Shown here: piece by piece, positions 1 through 9,312 of the stretch
Layout: every line of letters starts with the position of its first letter
How positions within the stretch are numbered: position 1 is the stretch's first letter
Source of the DNA: Akkermansiaceae bacterium UBA2381
GTDB lineage: Bacteria; Verrucomicrobiota; Verrucomicrobiia; Verrucomicrobiales; DEV007
Length of the DNA: 64,000 bases
Assembly: GCA_002344215.1 (NCBI GenBank)
Contig: DDSV01000022.1
Coordinates: 1-64,000, forward strand
Direction: 5' to 3'
Position numbers and translations under genes: made by a program
Notes under the pieces: generated by a model
Seen by the model: only the letters and a program-made list of their open reading frames with translations
What the model was told of the DNA's origin: nothing
The model's database searches: none

Positions 1-690
1 CCAGCGGGCCTCGATCATTTCCAGGCCTTTATTGAAGAGGGTCGCCGAATCGATCGTGATCTTGCGACCCATTTCCCAGGTCGGGTGCTTCAGGGCCCGT
101 TCCACGGTCACATGCGGCAATTCCTCGGCCGGAAGTTGCCGGAAGGGGCCGCCCGAGGCGGTAAGAATGAGTCGTGAGACGGCCTTCGTGTGATGACCTT
201 CCAGGCATTGGAAGATGGCATTGTGCTCGGAATCGACGGGGAGGACCTTCACGCCCTTTTTCCGGGCCGCCGTCATGACCGCCTCCCCCGCCATCACGAG
301 GATCTCCTTGCTCGCCACCGCGATGTCCTTCCCGGCTTCAATGGCCGCGAGGGCGGGACGCAACCCGGCCACCCCGACGATGGCGATAAGAACGAGATCC
401 GCTTCGGGAAGGGTCGCTAGTTCGATGAGCCCTTCCTCGCCGGAGTGAACCTTGACATCGCCCGACACCCCCGATTTAAGGGTGTCCAATCCGGTCGGGT
501 CATAGAGGCAGGCCTGTTTGATGCCAAACTCATTGATCTGTTTTGCGAGGGAATCGACGCTGTTGTTGGCCGCGAGGCCGATCAGAGTCATCCGATCGGG
601 CAGATCACGGGCGACTTTCAGAGAACTTTCCCCGATCGAACCGGTCGAGCCGAGAACCACCACATTTTTGGGTCGGGAACCTTCAGACAT
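1..690 (-). CDS. dxr: 1-deoxy-D-xylulose 5-phosphate reductoisomerase (3' end outside window)
   Basis: Dxr converts DXP to MEP with NADPH, the committed step of the non-mevalonate isoprenoid pathway in the cytosol. About 230 of the usual ~390 residues are present, starting at ATG (CAT at 688-690) and running off the left edge. The N-terminal nucleotide-binding motif GSTGSIGESS is near residue 13. The metal/substrate motif PVDSEHNAIFQ follows, then SGGPFR, and IDSATLFNKGLEMIEARW sits at the truncated end. All match the Dxr family closely. It lies 19 nt downstream of cdsA on the same strand, a common bacterial lipid/isoprenoid order (cdsA-dxr), so the two are probably cotranscribed. Confidence 0.95.
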   Translation of the reverse strand, partial: MSEGSRPKNVVVLGSTGSIGESSLKVARDLPDRMTLIGLAANNSVDSLAKQINEFGIKQACLYDPTGLDTLKSGVSGDVKVHSGEEGLIELATLPEADLVLIAIVGVAGLRPALAAIEAGKDIAVASKEILVMAGEAVMTAARKKGVKVLPVDSEHNAIFQCLEGHHTKAVSRLILTASGGPFRQLPAEELPHVTVERALKHPTWEMGRKITIDSATLFNKGLEMIEARW

Positions 691-709
691 CAGATTGTTT
701 CCCGAAGGC

Positions 710-1624
710 TCAGTTAAAAAGGAGAAGGTAGAAGTAGAAGACCGGGGCCGTGAAGATGATCGAGTCGATCAGGTCAAGGAACCCACCAATTCCCGGCATG
801 ACGTGACCGCTGTCCTTCACCGCGAGACTGCGCTTCATGATGGACTCCGCAAGATCTCCGAGCACAGCCACAAGCGCGAGGAGAATCCCGAGGATACCGG
901 CATGCACCGCCGTAATGACAGGAATCTGATCCCCGGCGATGAAATAGACCGCATAACTCCCCGCCAGAGCAAAAACAAGCGCCCCCCAGAAACCCTGCCA
1001 GGTTTTCCCGGGGCTAATCTGGGGAACGAGTTTGTCTTTTCCGATCGCTGATCCCACCAGATAAGCCCCCATGTCGGTCAATTTGGTGACCGAGACGAGG
1101 TAGACGAGATAGACCACCGAATTCGGCCCCAGATCCGGATGCAGAAGGATCTTCGGGATAAAGCCGAAGAGGAGGACGCAGTAGATAAAGCCGAAGAGGG
1201 TCGCCGCGATTTCATCGAACGAGCGGTATCCCTCAAGCGGGGCCCGGAGCCTCGTCAGGACCATCAGGATAATTAAAAGGGCGAGGGCGATCCCGTCCAG
1301 TTCATCCAGCCAGTCCGCCTTAAACCCCCAAAGCGGCGAGAAAAGCAGGGTGAGATACCCTCCCGCGACCAGGAAAGCAAGCCAGCGGAAGCGGCGGAAC
1401 CCGGGATGAGGAAAGAGGCGGAAATACTCGACCATCCCCCCCATCGACAGGAGCGTGAAGATTGCAAGGAAGATCCAGCGTTCGGAAAACCAGAGCGCGA
1501 GAGCAATCAACGCGATGAGGAAAATCGTACTTCCGGAGCGCTGCAGCAAGGTGCGTCGCTTTGACGAAGGTTCAGGGCGCGGGGCCGGGGAGTCGGTTGA
1601 ATCGGCGGCTGGTGTTTCCGGCAT
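710..1624 (-). CDS. cdsA: Phosphatidate cytidylyltransferase (CDP-diacylglycerol synthase)
   Basis: CdsA makes CDP-diacylglycerol from phosphatidate and CTP in the inner membrane, feeding phospholipid synthesis. The protein is about 304 residues with seven to eight hydrophobic segments. It ends with the family signature: SIMKRSLAVKD, then PGIGGFLDLIDSI near the C-terminus. I chose the ATG at 1624 (MPETPAAD), which leaves a short charged head before the first membrane segment. The same frame is open to a GTG at 1756, adding 44 basic residues of no recognised function, so a longer form is possible. It precedes dxr by 19 nt in a likely operon. The upstream barrel gene ends at 1764. Confidence 0.92.
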   Translation of the reverse strand: MPETPAADSTDSPAPRPEPSSKRRTLLQRSGSTIFLIALIALALWFSERWIFLAIFTLLSMGGMVEYFRLFPHPGFRRFRWLAFLVAGGYLTLLFSPLWGFKADWLDELDGIALALLIILMVLTRLRAPLEGYRSFDEIAATLFGFIYCVLLFGFIPKILLHPDLGPNSVVYLVYLVSVTKLTDMGAYLVGSAIGKDKLVPQISPGKTWQGFWGALVFALAGSYAVYFIAGDQIPVITAVHAGILGILLALVAVLGDLAESIMKRSLAVKDSGHVMPGIGGFLDLIDSIIFTAPVFYFYLLLFN

Positions 1625-1763
1625 ACGGTCTTTTTGGTCTGACGGAACATCAAACAGGCTCGTAATCCGCTTGGCAATCAATAAATGGAGCTTCCGGGCA
1701 ACACCTTTGAAAGAGAAAGGGTCAACCACTCTGTGGATCGGCTTCTGATTCGGCACGGACGAT

Positions 1764-3416
1764 TCAGAACGGAAGGCTCAAAGTCACCCCGCCGAGGTGA
1801 TCATGCACGTTGTTCCGGAAGAACTGGCCCTGATAGCTCAGGAGGAGACTGACCTTGCAGTCAAAGTCAAATTTCACCCCGAGACCGGCCACGACATAAT
1901 CCTGTCCGGCCGGTTGGCTCGTCCCTGATGCGGCGAAAGGAGCATTGATCGCCGATACTCCCGCTTCGTTATTATTCAGGTTTTGACGCTCGTAGCTCAG
2001 GCGCGCCTGGGCAGTGACTGTGGCCCGGTCCATCTCCATGGTCTTCGAAATCGACCAACCCACCCGGGTAATGAGAGACTCAACCGTTTGACCCGTGAAA
2101 ATCAGACCCGCGATGCCTCCACCCGTCTCGGTGTATCCGTCAATTTCGCCATGAAAATAATCAATACCGGCAAAGGGACCGGTGACAATGGTTTCGTCCT
2201 CAGTCGGGAAATACCATCCAAGATTATACTGGGCGGCATGAGATTCGGCATCGCTGCTGCCAAAGGCTGCGGGATTGCCGGTGCCAGTGTCCCGCAAAGA
2301 ATCGAGATCGTAGGTGCCGTGACTATATAGAAAATCGTTCCAGAAGTGACCGCTCACCCGGGAAAGATAAGCCGAGAGAACCGGACCCTCGAAATCAAAC
2401 CCGCCGAGACCGCTGGTGAAGTCCTGACTACTGGAGAGAAAGGAGGCCGCGAATCCGAGATTCAGCCCGGGGGAGAGCTCCCGTTCGATCCCAAGTCCCG
2501 GAGCCCAGGTGTCAACATTGCCACCGCTTCCTTTCAGTTCAAAATCGCCGAAGTTCACCATCGTGAAGGCCTCCCATTGACCGGCACCACTTCCCCGGGC
2601 GGCGATGGGGCTTTCCGGATTTTCAGAGCCTGCGACAGACGCGCCATCCAGCGTGGAGACAAGACCGTTCCCGGCCTTTCCCCTATCCCGCCCGGCCCGG
2701 AGGTTGAAGAGCCGGTTGTTGAGATCGTTCAGCACCGTTCGTCCGCCCGCGAGAAGCGCCTCACCCTGGAGATTGGCGAATTGCAGCCCTCCATCGATGT
2801 CGACTGGCGTTGCATTTACCGTGAATGAAAGGGCCTCACTACCTACAAAGAGAACGAGATCATTCAGACGGAACGGGTCGGGATTTATTGTAGCTGCGAC
2901 CGGTGCGTCCTGAATAATCAACGCGTAATTCCCGCTTCCGGTCGTCGGAGCGCCTGCACGGCTCAAAGTGTACGTGCCACCCCCCGGACTAACCTGAGCA
3001 ATAATCCCGTAAGTTGATCCGGGATCGAGAGGCACCATTCCGGTGTAGGTGTAGGTTCCCGCCGTGGAAGGATTGCTTGATCCGGTCAGGGTCGCCTCCA
3101 GGGGCAGATCATAATTCGTCCCATCAAAAGTCAGACCATGCAGGCTGAGGGAAAAACCTCCGGTCGGATTTGGCGCATCAAGCATGTCCAGCTCCACCGA
3201 GGTCAGGATGTGATAACCCGGGACATTGAAAGTGTGAAAGTGGGTCCCCGGATTGGTGATATAGGTTGAGATATCCACATTCTGAACCCAGGGAAACACA
3301 TCAAAACTCCCGGAGGGTGCTCCCGGAGAGTAGATGACGTCAGCACGCGCGGACTGAAGCGTCAAGATCGCTGCCAGGACAGAAAGGAAGCGGGGAATGA
3401 ATCGAGATGCGCGCAT
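1764..3416 (-). CDS. Autotransporter-type outer-membrane beta-barrel protein
   Basis: A secreted protein of 550 residues. A signal peptide (hydrophobic FLSVLAAILTLQSA, cleavage near ARA-D) is followed by a beta-rich passenger of about 230 residues rich in Gly, Thr and Pro, with a choice-of-anchor-like feel (hydrophobic strands, FDVFPWVQN, SYGIIAQVSPGGG). From about residue 285 onward the alternating aromatic and polar pattern is that of an autotransporter barrel (LNLGFAASFLSSSQDF, AAQYNLGWYFPTEDETIV, VVAGLGVKFDFD). It ends in GVTLSLPF, with the C-terminal Phe typical of outer-membrane barrels recognised by BAM. The substrate or role of the passenger is not recognisable. It is followed closely by cdsA but is probably not functionally linked to it. 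Confidence 0.8.
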   Translation of the reverse strand: MRASRFIPRFLSVLAAILTLQSARADVIYSPGAPSGSFDVFPWVQNVDISTYITNPGTHFHTFNVPGYHILTSVELDMLDAPNPTGGFSLSLHGLTFDGTNYDLPLEATLTGSSNPSTAGTYTYTGMVPLDPGSTYGIIAQVSPGGGTYTLSRAGAPTTGSGNYALIIQDAPVAATINPDPFRLNDLVLFVGSEALSFTVNATPVDIDGGLQFANLQGEALLAGGRTVLNDLNNRLFNLRAGRDRGKAGNGLVSTLDGASVAGSENPESPIAARGSGAGQWEAFTMVNFGDFELKGSGGNVDTWAPGLGIERELSPGLNLGFAASFLSSSQDFTSGLGGFDFEGPVLSAYLSRVSGHFWNDFLYSHGTYDLDSLRDTGTGNPAAFGSSDAESHAAQYNLGWYFPTEDETIVTGPFAGIDYFHGEIDGYTETGGGIAGLIFTGQTVESLITRVGWSISKTMEMDRATVTAQARLSYERQNLNNNEAGVSAINAPFAASGTSQPAGQDYVVAGLGVKFDFDCKVSLLLSYQGQFFRNNVHDHLGGVTLSLPF

Positions 3417-3521
3417 ATTTTGCTCCCGAGATTAGAGCATCATGACCGAACCGTAAAGGGGCAGTCTCCGGTCTCATTGAAGCGCTTCAGAACACGCTAA
3501 TAGCTTGCAGAGGCCGAAATC

Positions 3522-5084
3522 GTGCCCGAATACTCCCCCCTTATGGCGAAGAAACCGGTCGTTTTTATTATTCGGGATGGATGGGGTGACAATCCGGCAG
3601 GGCCGGAAGGGGCGGAGCGCTACGGGGATTGCCCCCGGCTGGCGAATATCCCATTTACTTGGGAAATGCATCAAAAATACCCAGTCGCCCACCTCAGTTG
3701 CAGCGGCATGGACGTGGGTCTGCCGGAGGGACAGATGGGGAACTCGGAAGTGGGGCACCTCAATCTGGGGGCGGGACGCATCGTCTATCAGGATTTCACC
3801 CGCATCAACAAAGCCATCGTCGACGGTGAACTCGCCACCAATGCCACCCTCGTCGAGGCCTTTGGCAAGGCGGCAAAGTCGCGTCTGCATCTCATCGGAC
3901 TGGTTTCCGACGGAGGGGTCCACAGTCATCAGGACCATCTCGTCGCCCTCGCCGCGACCGCCAGGGCCGCGGGCGTAGACGATATCATGGTCCATGCGAT
4001 CACTGACGGACGCGACACCTCGCCGACAGGCGGGACCAGGTATTTGGGTTACTGTGAGGATAAACTTGCCGAGTCCGGGGCGAAAATCGTGACCGTGATC
4101 GGGCGCTACTTCGCGATGGACCGCGACAAGCGCTGGGAACGCACCAAGCTGGCCTGGGATGCGATTGTCCTCGGGAAAGGTGAAGCCAAAGCCATTCTCG
4201 CCTCCGAGGCCGTGGCGGAGCAGTATCAAAACGATATCACCGACGAGTTCATGAAACCCATGGTCTTCGACGCGATCGACGAACAGCGAGTCCGCGACGG
4301 GGACGTGATCCTTTTCTTCAACTTCCGCGCCGACCGGTCGCGCCAGCTCAGCCTCGCTTTCCTGAAGGATGACTTCAGCGGATTCGATCGAGGGGTCCAT
4401 CCGAAAGTCGCTTACTACACCCTCACCGAATATGACGAGACCTACGGGTGTCCTGTCGTTTTCCCGACGGTGGAATTGAAAAACACCCTTGGACAGGTCG
4501 TCGCCGAGGCGGGGCTCACCCAGTTGCGTGTCGCCGAGACCGAGAAGTACCCTCACGTTTCCTTTTTCTTCAACGGCGGAGTCGAGGAGGCCAATTCCGG
4601 TGAGGACAGACAGATGCTCCAGTCGCCACAGGACTGCGCCACCTACGATGAGAAACCGGAGATGTCGGCCGAGGCCGTCACACAAACGATTCTCGACCGC
4701 GCCGCCGACTACGACATGATCATCGTCAACTACGCCAATCCCGATATGGTCGGCCACACCGGCAATGTCCCGGCCGCGATCAAAGCGGTGGAATGCGTCG
4801 ACCGTTGCGTCCAGCGCGTCGTCGAAAAAGTGCTCTCTCTCGGCGGTAAACTGCTCATCGCCGCCGATCACGGCAACTGCGAAGTCATGATCAATGAGGA
4901 CGGCTCACCCCAGACCGCTCATACGACCAATCCGGTTCACCTCATCTATGTGGGGGCCGATGCCGATCAGATGATCCTCCATGACGGGATTCTTGCCGAC
5001 ATCGCTCCGACCATTCTCGGATTACTGGGCGTCAAACCGCCGCAGGAGATGACCGGAAAATCTCTCCTTGAGCGAAAAGGATAG
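3522..5084 (+). CDS. gpmI: 2,3-bisphosphoglycerate-independent phosphoglycerate mutase
   Basis: Interconverts 3- and 2-phosphoglycerate in glycolysis and gluconeogenesis through a phosphoserine intermediate, using Mn2+. At 520 residues the length is normal for the family. Visible motifs: VVFIIRDGWGDN (first metal Asp) near residue 10; MGNSEVGHLNLGAGR near 70 with the catalytic Ser; TDGRDTSP near 160; FNFRADRSRQLS near 265; NYANPDMVGHTGN near 405; and AADHGNCEVM near 450 with metal ligands. The GTG start at 3522 has an AGAGG eight bases upstream. An in-frame ATG at 3543 (MAKKP) has no visible ribosome site and is the alternative. It diverges from the barrel gene. Confidence 0.96.
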   Translation: MPEYSPLMAKKPVVFIIRDGWGDNPAGPEGAERYGDCPRLANIPFTWEMHQKYPVAHLSCSGMDVGLPEGQMGNSEVGHLNLGAGRIVYQDFTRINKAIVDGELATNATLVEAFGKAAKSRLHLIGLVSDGGVHSHQDHLVALAATARAAGVDDIMVHAITDGRDTSPTGGTRYLGYCEDKLAESGAKIVTVIGRYFAMDRDKRWERTKLAWDAIVLGKGEAKAILASEAVAEQYQNDITDEFMKPMVFDAIDEQRVRDGDVILFFNFRADRSRQLSLAFLKDDFSGFDRGVHPKVAYYTLTEYDETYGCPVVFPTVELKNTLGQVVAEAGLTQLRVAETEKYPHVSFFFNGGVEEANSGEDRQMLQSPQDCATYDEKPEMSAEAVTQTILDRAADYDMIIVNYANPDMVGHTGNVPAAIKAVECVDRCVQRVVEKVLSLGGKLLIAADHGNCEVMINEDGSPQTAHTTNPVHLIYVGADADQMILHDGILADIAPTILGLLGVKPPQEMTGKSLLERKG

Positions 5085-5183
5085 GCATCGAATCTGCTTT
5101 ACCTCTGAGGACGGAGACGGCAACTTTCTCCCATTCCTTTGAGTGTATCCCGATCACACCCGATAGAATCCGGTTCCGGCACT

Positions 5184-6221
5184 ATGTCCGAAGCCGATCT
5201 CGCCGACTTTCTGGAAATCCTCCAGGGTCTCGTCCGCGAGCCCTCCGTCGTCGGAACCGAGGATTCCTTCTTCCGCGTCCTGCGGCGCGAACTCGAGGAG
5301 GTGGACGTCTCCATCGACCGCTACATGGGGATCCTCGTGGCGCGGGGAAAAAATCCCGACAGTATCGTCCTCAGCGCCCATATTGACCGGCATGGTCTTC
5401 TTTGCACGGGGCCGAACGAGTTCCAGTACGCCGCCTTCATCGCCGGCAATCAGGGCGAGTTGACCGGGGACTCCGTCTCCGAGCAGATGATCGCCTCGAT
5501 CGCGGATCGTTTCACCGGACAGCGGGTCCAGGCCCACCTCCCCTACACCGGAACCTATCTCGGTCAGGGAATGATCTCCTCGGGCCGTCTTTGCGAATCA
5601 CGAAGAAATCTCATTTTCGAAATCGACGGGCTTGAGTATCTCCAACCGGGAACCCCGATCTCCTTTCTCGATCGCTTGCGCGTGAGCGATACCCATCTCT
5701 CCGCCCAGCTCGACAACGTCCTCAGTGTCGCGCTCATCGTCTATCTCTTTCGCAAAGGATTCTCCGGAACCGCTCTCTTCACTGCGCAGGAGGAAGCAGG
5801 TCGAAGCTGGCGCTACGCGCTTTCCTGGCTGCTCCGCGAGGGCATTTCAACGAGCCGGCTCCTCGTTCTCGACACGAGCCCCTACCCTTCCACAGAAGCG
5901 GCCGGGGCGCAGGATTTGGTGCTGCGTAAAAAAGACGCTTCTGCCCATTTTGATCCTCAGTTCACCTTTGAGATCGAAGAAAGATGCCGTGATCTCGGGG
6001 TTCTCTATTCCTACAAAGATCTCTGGATCGAGAACGAAAATCTCACCCGGCCCAAACCCATGTCCCTCGGGAGAACCGAGCTAGGGAGACTCATTGCCGC
6101 GACCGAGGGACGGATCAGCGGAACGACCCTGCAGATCCCGACAACCGGCTATCACACCGCGCAGGAGACCGCCTCCTTGGCGTCGGTGCGGGCGGCAATC
6201 CGGTTGTTGAGCAGTTATTAG
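5184..6221 (+). CDS. M42-type (glutamyl aminopeptidase-like) metallopeptidase
   Basis: About 345 residues resembling the M42 family of cytosolic two-metal aminopeptidases. Candidate ligands appear in the right order: AHIDRHG near residue 65, QLDN near 173, TAQEEAG near 200 (the Glu-Glu pair), LDTSPYP near 232 and TGYHTAQE near 325. I chose the ATG at 5184 because the family-like head (LADFLEILQGLVREPSVVG) begins directly after it. The same frame runs back to a TTG at 5139. It follows gpmI by about 100 nt on the same strand. Divergence from typical M42 members (QLDN instead of ALDNR) leaves the substrate open. Confidence 0.78.
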   Translation: MSEADLADFLEILQGLVREPSVVGTEDSFFRVLRRELEEVDVSIDRYMGILVARGKNPDSIVLSAHIDRHGLLCTGPNEFQYAAFIAGNQGELTGDSVSEQMIASIADRFTGQRVQAHLPYTGTYLGQGMISSGRLCESRRNLIFEIDGLEYLQPGTPISFLDRLRVSDTHLSAQLDNVLSVALIVYLFRKGFSGTALFTAQEEAGRSWRYALSWLLREGISTSRLLVLDTSPYPSTEAAGAQDLVLRKKDASAHFDPQFTFEIEERCRDLGVLYSYKDLWIENENLTRPKPMSLGRTELGRLIAATEGRISGTTLQIPTTGYHTAQETASLASVRAAIRLLSSY

Positions 6222-6255
6222 TGGGGAGCGGCAAAGTCGCGCCTTCCGTTGCCCG

Positions 6256-8505
6256 TCATTCCCTCCTTTTTCCCGTCTCAGGCAAAATCTCAAGGTCGGC
6301 GGACAACAGGTCGCGGCTGTTGGGACCCACGAAAATCTTGAATCTTCCGGGCTCCGTTCCCCAGGTCATATCTTCGCGAAGAAAAGCCAGATCGCGCTCA
6401 TTCATTGAAAAGCTCACCCTCTCGGACTGGCCGGGCAAAAGGTGCACTTTTCTGAAACTTTTCAGCTCAAGCAGTGGCCGGGTGACACTACCGACGAGAT
6501 CACGCACATACAGCTGGACGACTTCCGCTCCCGGGCGCTTCCCCGAGTTTGTCACCAGCACTTCCGCCACCAAATCCTCATCTGTTAGAAGCTGATCGCG
6601 GTCGAGATGAAAATCTGAAAGAGAGAAAGTCGTGTAACTCAATCCGAAGCCGAAAGGAAAAAGCGGATCATTCGGAGAATCGAGGTAGGTCGAACGGAAC
6701 TCAGCCGTCGGGTTTTCAGGGTAGGACGGACGCCCGGTGTTTTTGGCACTGTAGAAGAGGGGAACCTGCCCCAGGTTCCTGGGAAACGTTACCGGAAGTT
6801 TGCCGGAGGGATACTCCCGGCCGAAGAGGACATCCGCAATGGCTCGCGCACCTTCGGTTCCGGGAAACCAGACCTCAAGCATCGCATCCACGAGCCGGGA
6901 CTCCTCCTCAAGAGCGAGCGGGCGACCATTCATGAGGACAAGAATGACGGGTTTACCCAAGGCCCGCACCTGACGTAACAACTCGGTTTGCGCTCCCGGA
7001 AGACCGATGTCGGTTCGACTTTTTGCTTCGCCACTCATATCAGCGCTCTCGCCCATGACCAGCACCGCGAGATCTGAGTTTCGCACGGCATCGAGCGCTT
7101 CCGCAAAACCCGCCTCATTTGTGGACCTGACATCGCACCCTCCGGCGAATCGCACCTCCCCTCCTGCATTGCTGCGCCGGATCGCAGCAAGGATCGTCTC
7201 GACCGGTTCCCATTCTCCATCCCCCTTCCACGGCCCTAACAAATCCCTGCGTGAATCCGCCAGCGAACCGATCACTGCGATCTTTGACCCGGCCTTGAGT
7301 GGAAGCACCTCAGTCTCGTTCTTCAGAAGCACGAACGACTCGCACGCCGCCCGGTAGGCGAGTTCGCGATTCTCGGGAGTCAGTTGGGTCCGCTGTTCGC
7401 GAACTTCATCACAACGACCGAAGGGATCCTCAAAGAGACCGAGGCGGAATTTCGCCTCCAGAACCCGCGCGGTGGAAGCGTCAATCTGCCCCGGTTCAAT
7501 CCTTCCCTCCGCCAGCATCCGCCCGAGATGTCCTTGATAGACCCCGCCTACCATATCCATATCCACTCCTGCCTTGAGCGCCTGCCGACCCGCCTCGGAA
7601 TTATCCCCGGCGGACCCGTGCGTAACCATTTCGCTGATGCTTGCAAAATCCGAAACCACAAAGCCCTTGAAACCCCACTCGTTCCGTAGGATGTCGCGCA
7701 GAAGAAAGCGGTTCGCGCTAGCAGGGGTTCCGTTCAACTCACTGAAGGCAGTCATCACGCTTACTACCCCCGCCTCCTTCGCGGCGAGGAAGGGAGGGAG
7801 ATACACCTCCCTTAGAAGCCTCTCGGACATATCGACGGCGTGGTAATCCCGACCCGCCTGAACCGCACCGTAGGCGGCAAAATGTTTGGCACAGGCCAGC
7901 ACCGTATCCGGCGCTTTCAGGTCCGATCCCTGAAACCCGCGCACCCGTGCGCGCGCCACCTGCGCTCCAAGATAGGGATCCTCACCAGCACCCTCGGCGA
8001 TTCGACCCCACCGGGGGTCGCGGGAAATGTCGACGACGGGAGCGAAGGTCCAGTTCAGTCCGGCAGCCGAAGATTCCGTCGCAGCAACCCGCGCGGTTTG
8101 TTCCATCAGTTCAAGATTCCATGACGCGGTCTCCCCGAGCGGGATGGGGAAAATCGTACGGAATCCATGAACCGTGTCAAAACCGAACAGCATCGGAATA
8201 CCGAGACGGGTTTCTTCGATCACCATCCGCTGCAGGCGTCCGACCTCATCGACGCCCAGCACATTAAAAACATTCCCACAGGCACCCGACCGGATCGCCC
8301 GCTCAAGATCGCCCTGCTCCTTCTCAGGACCGGGGGTACGACCATATCCACTCATGAGCACCAATTGCCCGATCTTTTCCGGCATGGTCATCCGGGCGAG
8401 GAGATCAGCAACGCGGCGGGAAATGTCCTCCGGTTCCGCACCGTTCGCTGTGTAGGCATAAAAGAATGCGATGGCTAAAAGGAGGCGTTTTTGAAGAGAC
8501 GACAT
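6256..8505 (-). CDS. bglX: Glycoside hydrolase family 3 beta-glucosidase (BglX-like), secreted
   Basis: About 749 residues, close to E. coli BglX. A signal peptide (KRLLLAIAFFYAYTANGA) directs it to the periplasm, where the family removes terminal beta-glucosyl residues. Domains in order are the GH3 barrel (RMTMPEKIGQL near residue 40; KHFAAYGAVQAGRDY; GFVVSDFASI with the catalytic Asp), the GH3 C-terminal alpha/beta sandwich with the likely acid/base region (MGESADMSGEAKSRTDIGLPG), and a C-terminal fibronectin III-like domain (TNSGKRPGAEVVQLYVRD). The start is ambiguous. ATG at 8505 gives a clean signal peptide, ATG at 8520 adds five residues, and the frame stays open to 8826 with sequence that does not look like protein. 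Confidence 0.93.
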   Translation of the reverse strand: MSSLQKRLLLAIAFFYAYTANGAEPEDISRRVADLLARMTMPEKIGQLVLMSGYGRTPGPEKEQGDLERAIRSGACGNVFNVLGVDEVGRLQRMVIEETRLGIPMLFGFDTVHGFRTIFPIPLGETASWNLELMEQTARVAATESSAAGLNWTFAPVVDISRDPRWGRIAEGAGEDPYLGAQVARARVRGFQGSDLKAPDTVLACAKHFAAYGAVQAGRDYHAVDMSERLLREVYLPPFLAAKEAGVVSVMTAFSELNGTPASANRFLLRDILRNEWGFKGFVVSDFASISEMVTHGSAGDNSEAGRQALKAGVDMDMVGGVYQGHLGRMLAEGRIEPGQIDASTARVLEAKFRLGLFEDPFGRCDEVREQRTQLTPENRELAYRAACESFVLLKNETEVLPLKAGSKIAVIGSLADSRRDLLGPWKGDGEWEPVETILAAIRRSNAGGEVRFAGGCDVRSTNEAGFAEALDAVRNSDLAVLVMGESADMSGEAKSRTDIGLPGAQTELLRQVRALGKPVILVLMNGRPLALEEESRLVDAMLEVWFPGTEGARAIADVLFGREYPSGKLPVTFPRNLGQVPLFYSAKNTGRPSYPENPTAEFRSTYLDSPNDPLFPFGFGLSYTTFSLSDFHLDRDQLLTDEDLVAEVLVTNSGKRPGAEVVQLYVRDLVGSVTRPLLELKSFRKVHLLPGQSERVSFSMNERDLAFLREDMTWGTEPGRFKIFVGPNSRDLLSADLEILPETGKRRE

Positions 8506-8865
8506 TAGGAGATGGTGCATAAACACAAGCCGTGAGCGGACTTTGCATGCACAGGCAAAACCCTGACGCGAGCACATGGCAAACCACGATTCCATGCACA
8601 TCGGTTTGCTTGCGGTCAAGCCCATTGTCATGCTGCGACCTTTGAGCCATGAGGCGGCGGCAAGGAATTTACTCTCCGTATTCTCAATCTTTTTCCAGCA
8701 AAGCTGGATCGCGCATAACCAAGTCACGGTCCGGGGTGAGCTGAAAAGCCATCCGATGATCGCGATGGTTCCTATCTCCGAAGATCTCTCCAAAGTCGCG
8801 AGAGGAGCCCTTCGTGGAGGGGCCATCTTGAGGACGAAGCGGGTTGGCTGGCGCCGTACCCACCC
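8506..8865. other. Intergenic stretch upstream of the GH3 gene
   Basis: About 360 bases between the start of the GH3 gene and the end of a small minus-strand gene. Its minus strand stays open in the GH3 frame, but the translation is rich in Cys, Trp and Ser and does not resemble the family, so I treat it as leader and promoter DNA. I see no RNA gene or repeat here. Confidence 0.5.
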
Positions 8866-9111
8866 TCACGCCGCCAGCTCAAGAAACCTCTCCGAAGCCG
8901 AAACAATGGGGACTGATTCGTCGCGGGAGAGATTGCGGAGAAGTGGCGCGCCGCGCCGGTGATCCAGTTTCACGACATCGCCGGTCTGCCACCAGGTGAC
9001 GTCGTGCTCCCGCGCCGGATCGACCAGCGTCCACTGGCTCCCATCCGAAAGATGAATAAGGCCATTCCAAATGAAACTGAAATTTTTGACCATGAGTCGT
9101 TTTCTGTTCAT
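8866..9111 (-). CDS. Small hypothetical protein
   Basis: An 81-residue protein starting with MNRKRLMVKN. A second possible start, MVKNF, lies at 9093. It looks like a small beta-rich domain with repeated aromatic/Gly turns (FSFIWNGLIHLSDGSQWTL, WWQTGDVVKLD) and a short helical tail (SASERFLELAA). It has no signal peptide or membrane segment. I do not recognise the family. It lies alone between the GH3 gene leader and a divergent hydrolase, with an AT-rich stretch (9112-9170) upstream that could hold its promoter. Coding is supported by its codon pattern and plausible amino-acid composition only. Confidence 0.55.
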   Translation of the reverse strand: MNRKRLMVKNFSFIWNGLIHLSDGSQWTLVDPAREHDVTWWQTGDVVKLDHRRGAPLLRNLSRDESVPIVSASERFLELAA

Positions 9112-9312
9112 GAGAACACTTTCAGGAATTTTTCAAAAATGTCAACATTTGAACAGTAGTTTTTATTGAAGGCCCTGCCTCCCGGGATCTCGTCGGAGAG
9201 CCTGGGGAGGATCATAAAGAAGCGAGGGTTCGGTTCCGGAGATTGAACTAGTGATCCCCGATCTTAATATTCTAAATTCAACACGCGCGAACGAACGCCT
9301 GTAAGGTGAACA

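Noticed and set aside
518..1051. Open frame spanning the dxr-cdsA junction on the plus strand
   Set aside because: Antisense to two well-supported genes; no recognisable domain.
3474..4871. Long open frame antisense to gpmI (465 codons)
   Set aside because: It mirrors gpmI; its translation has the His/Asp/Gly-rich look of a reverse-frame shadow in high-GC DNA and no domain.
9210..9260. GGGTTCGGTTCC resembling a tRNA T-arm
   Set aside because: No matching acceptor or anticodon arm is found around it.
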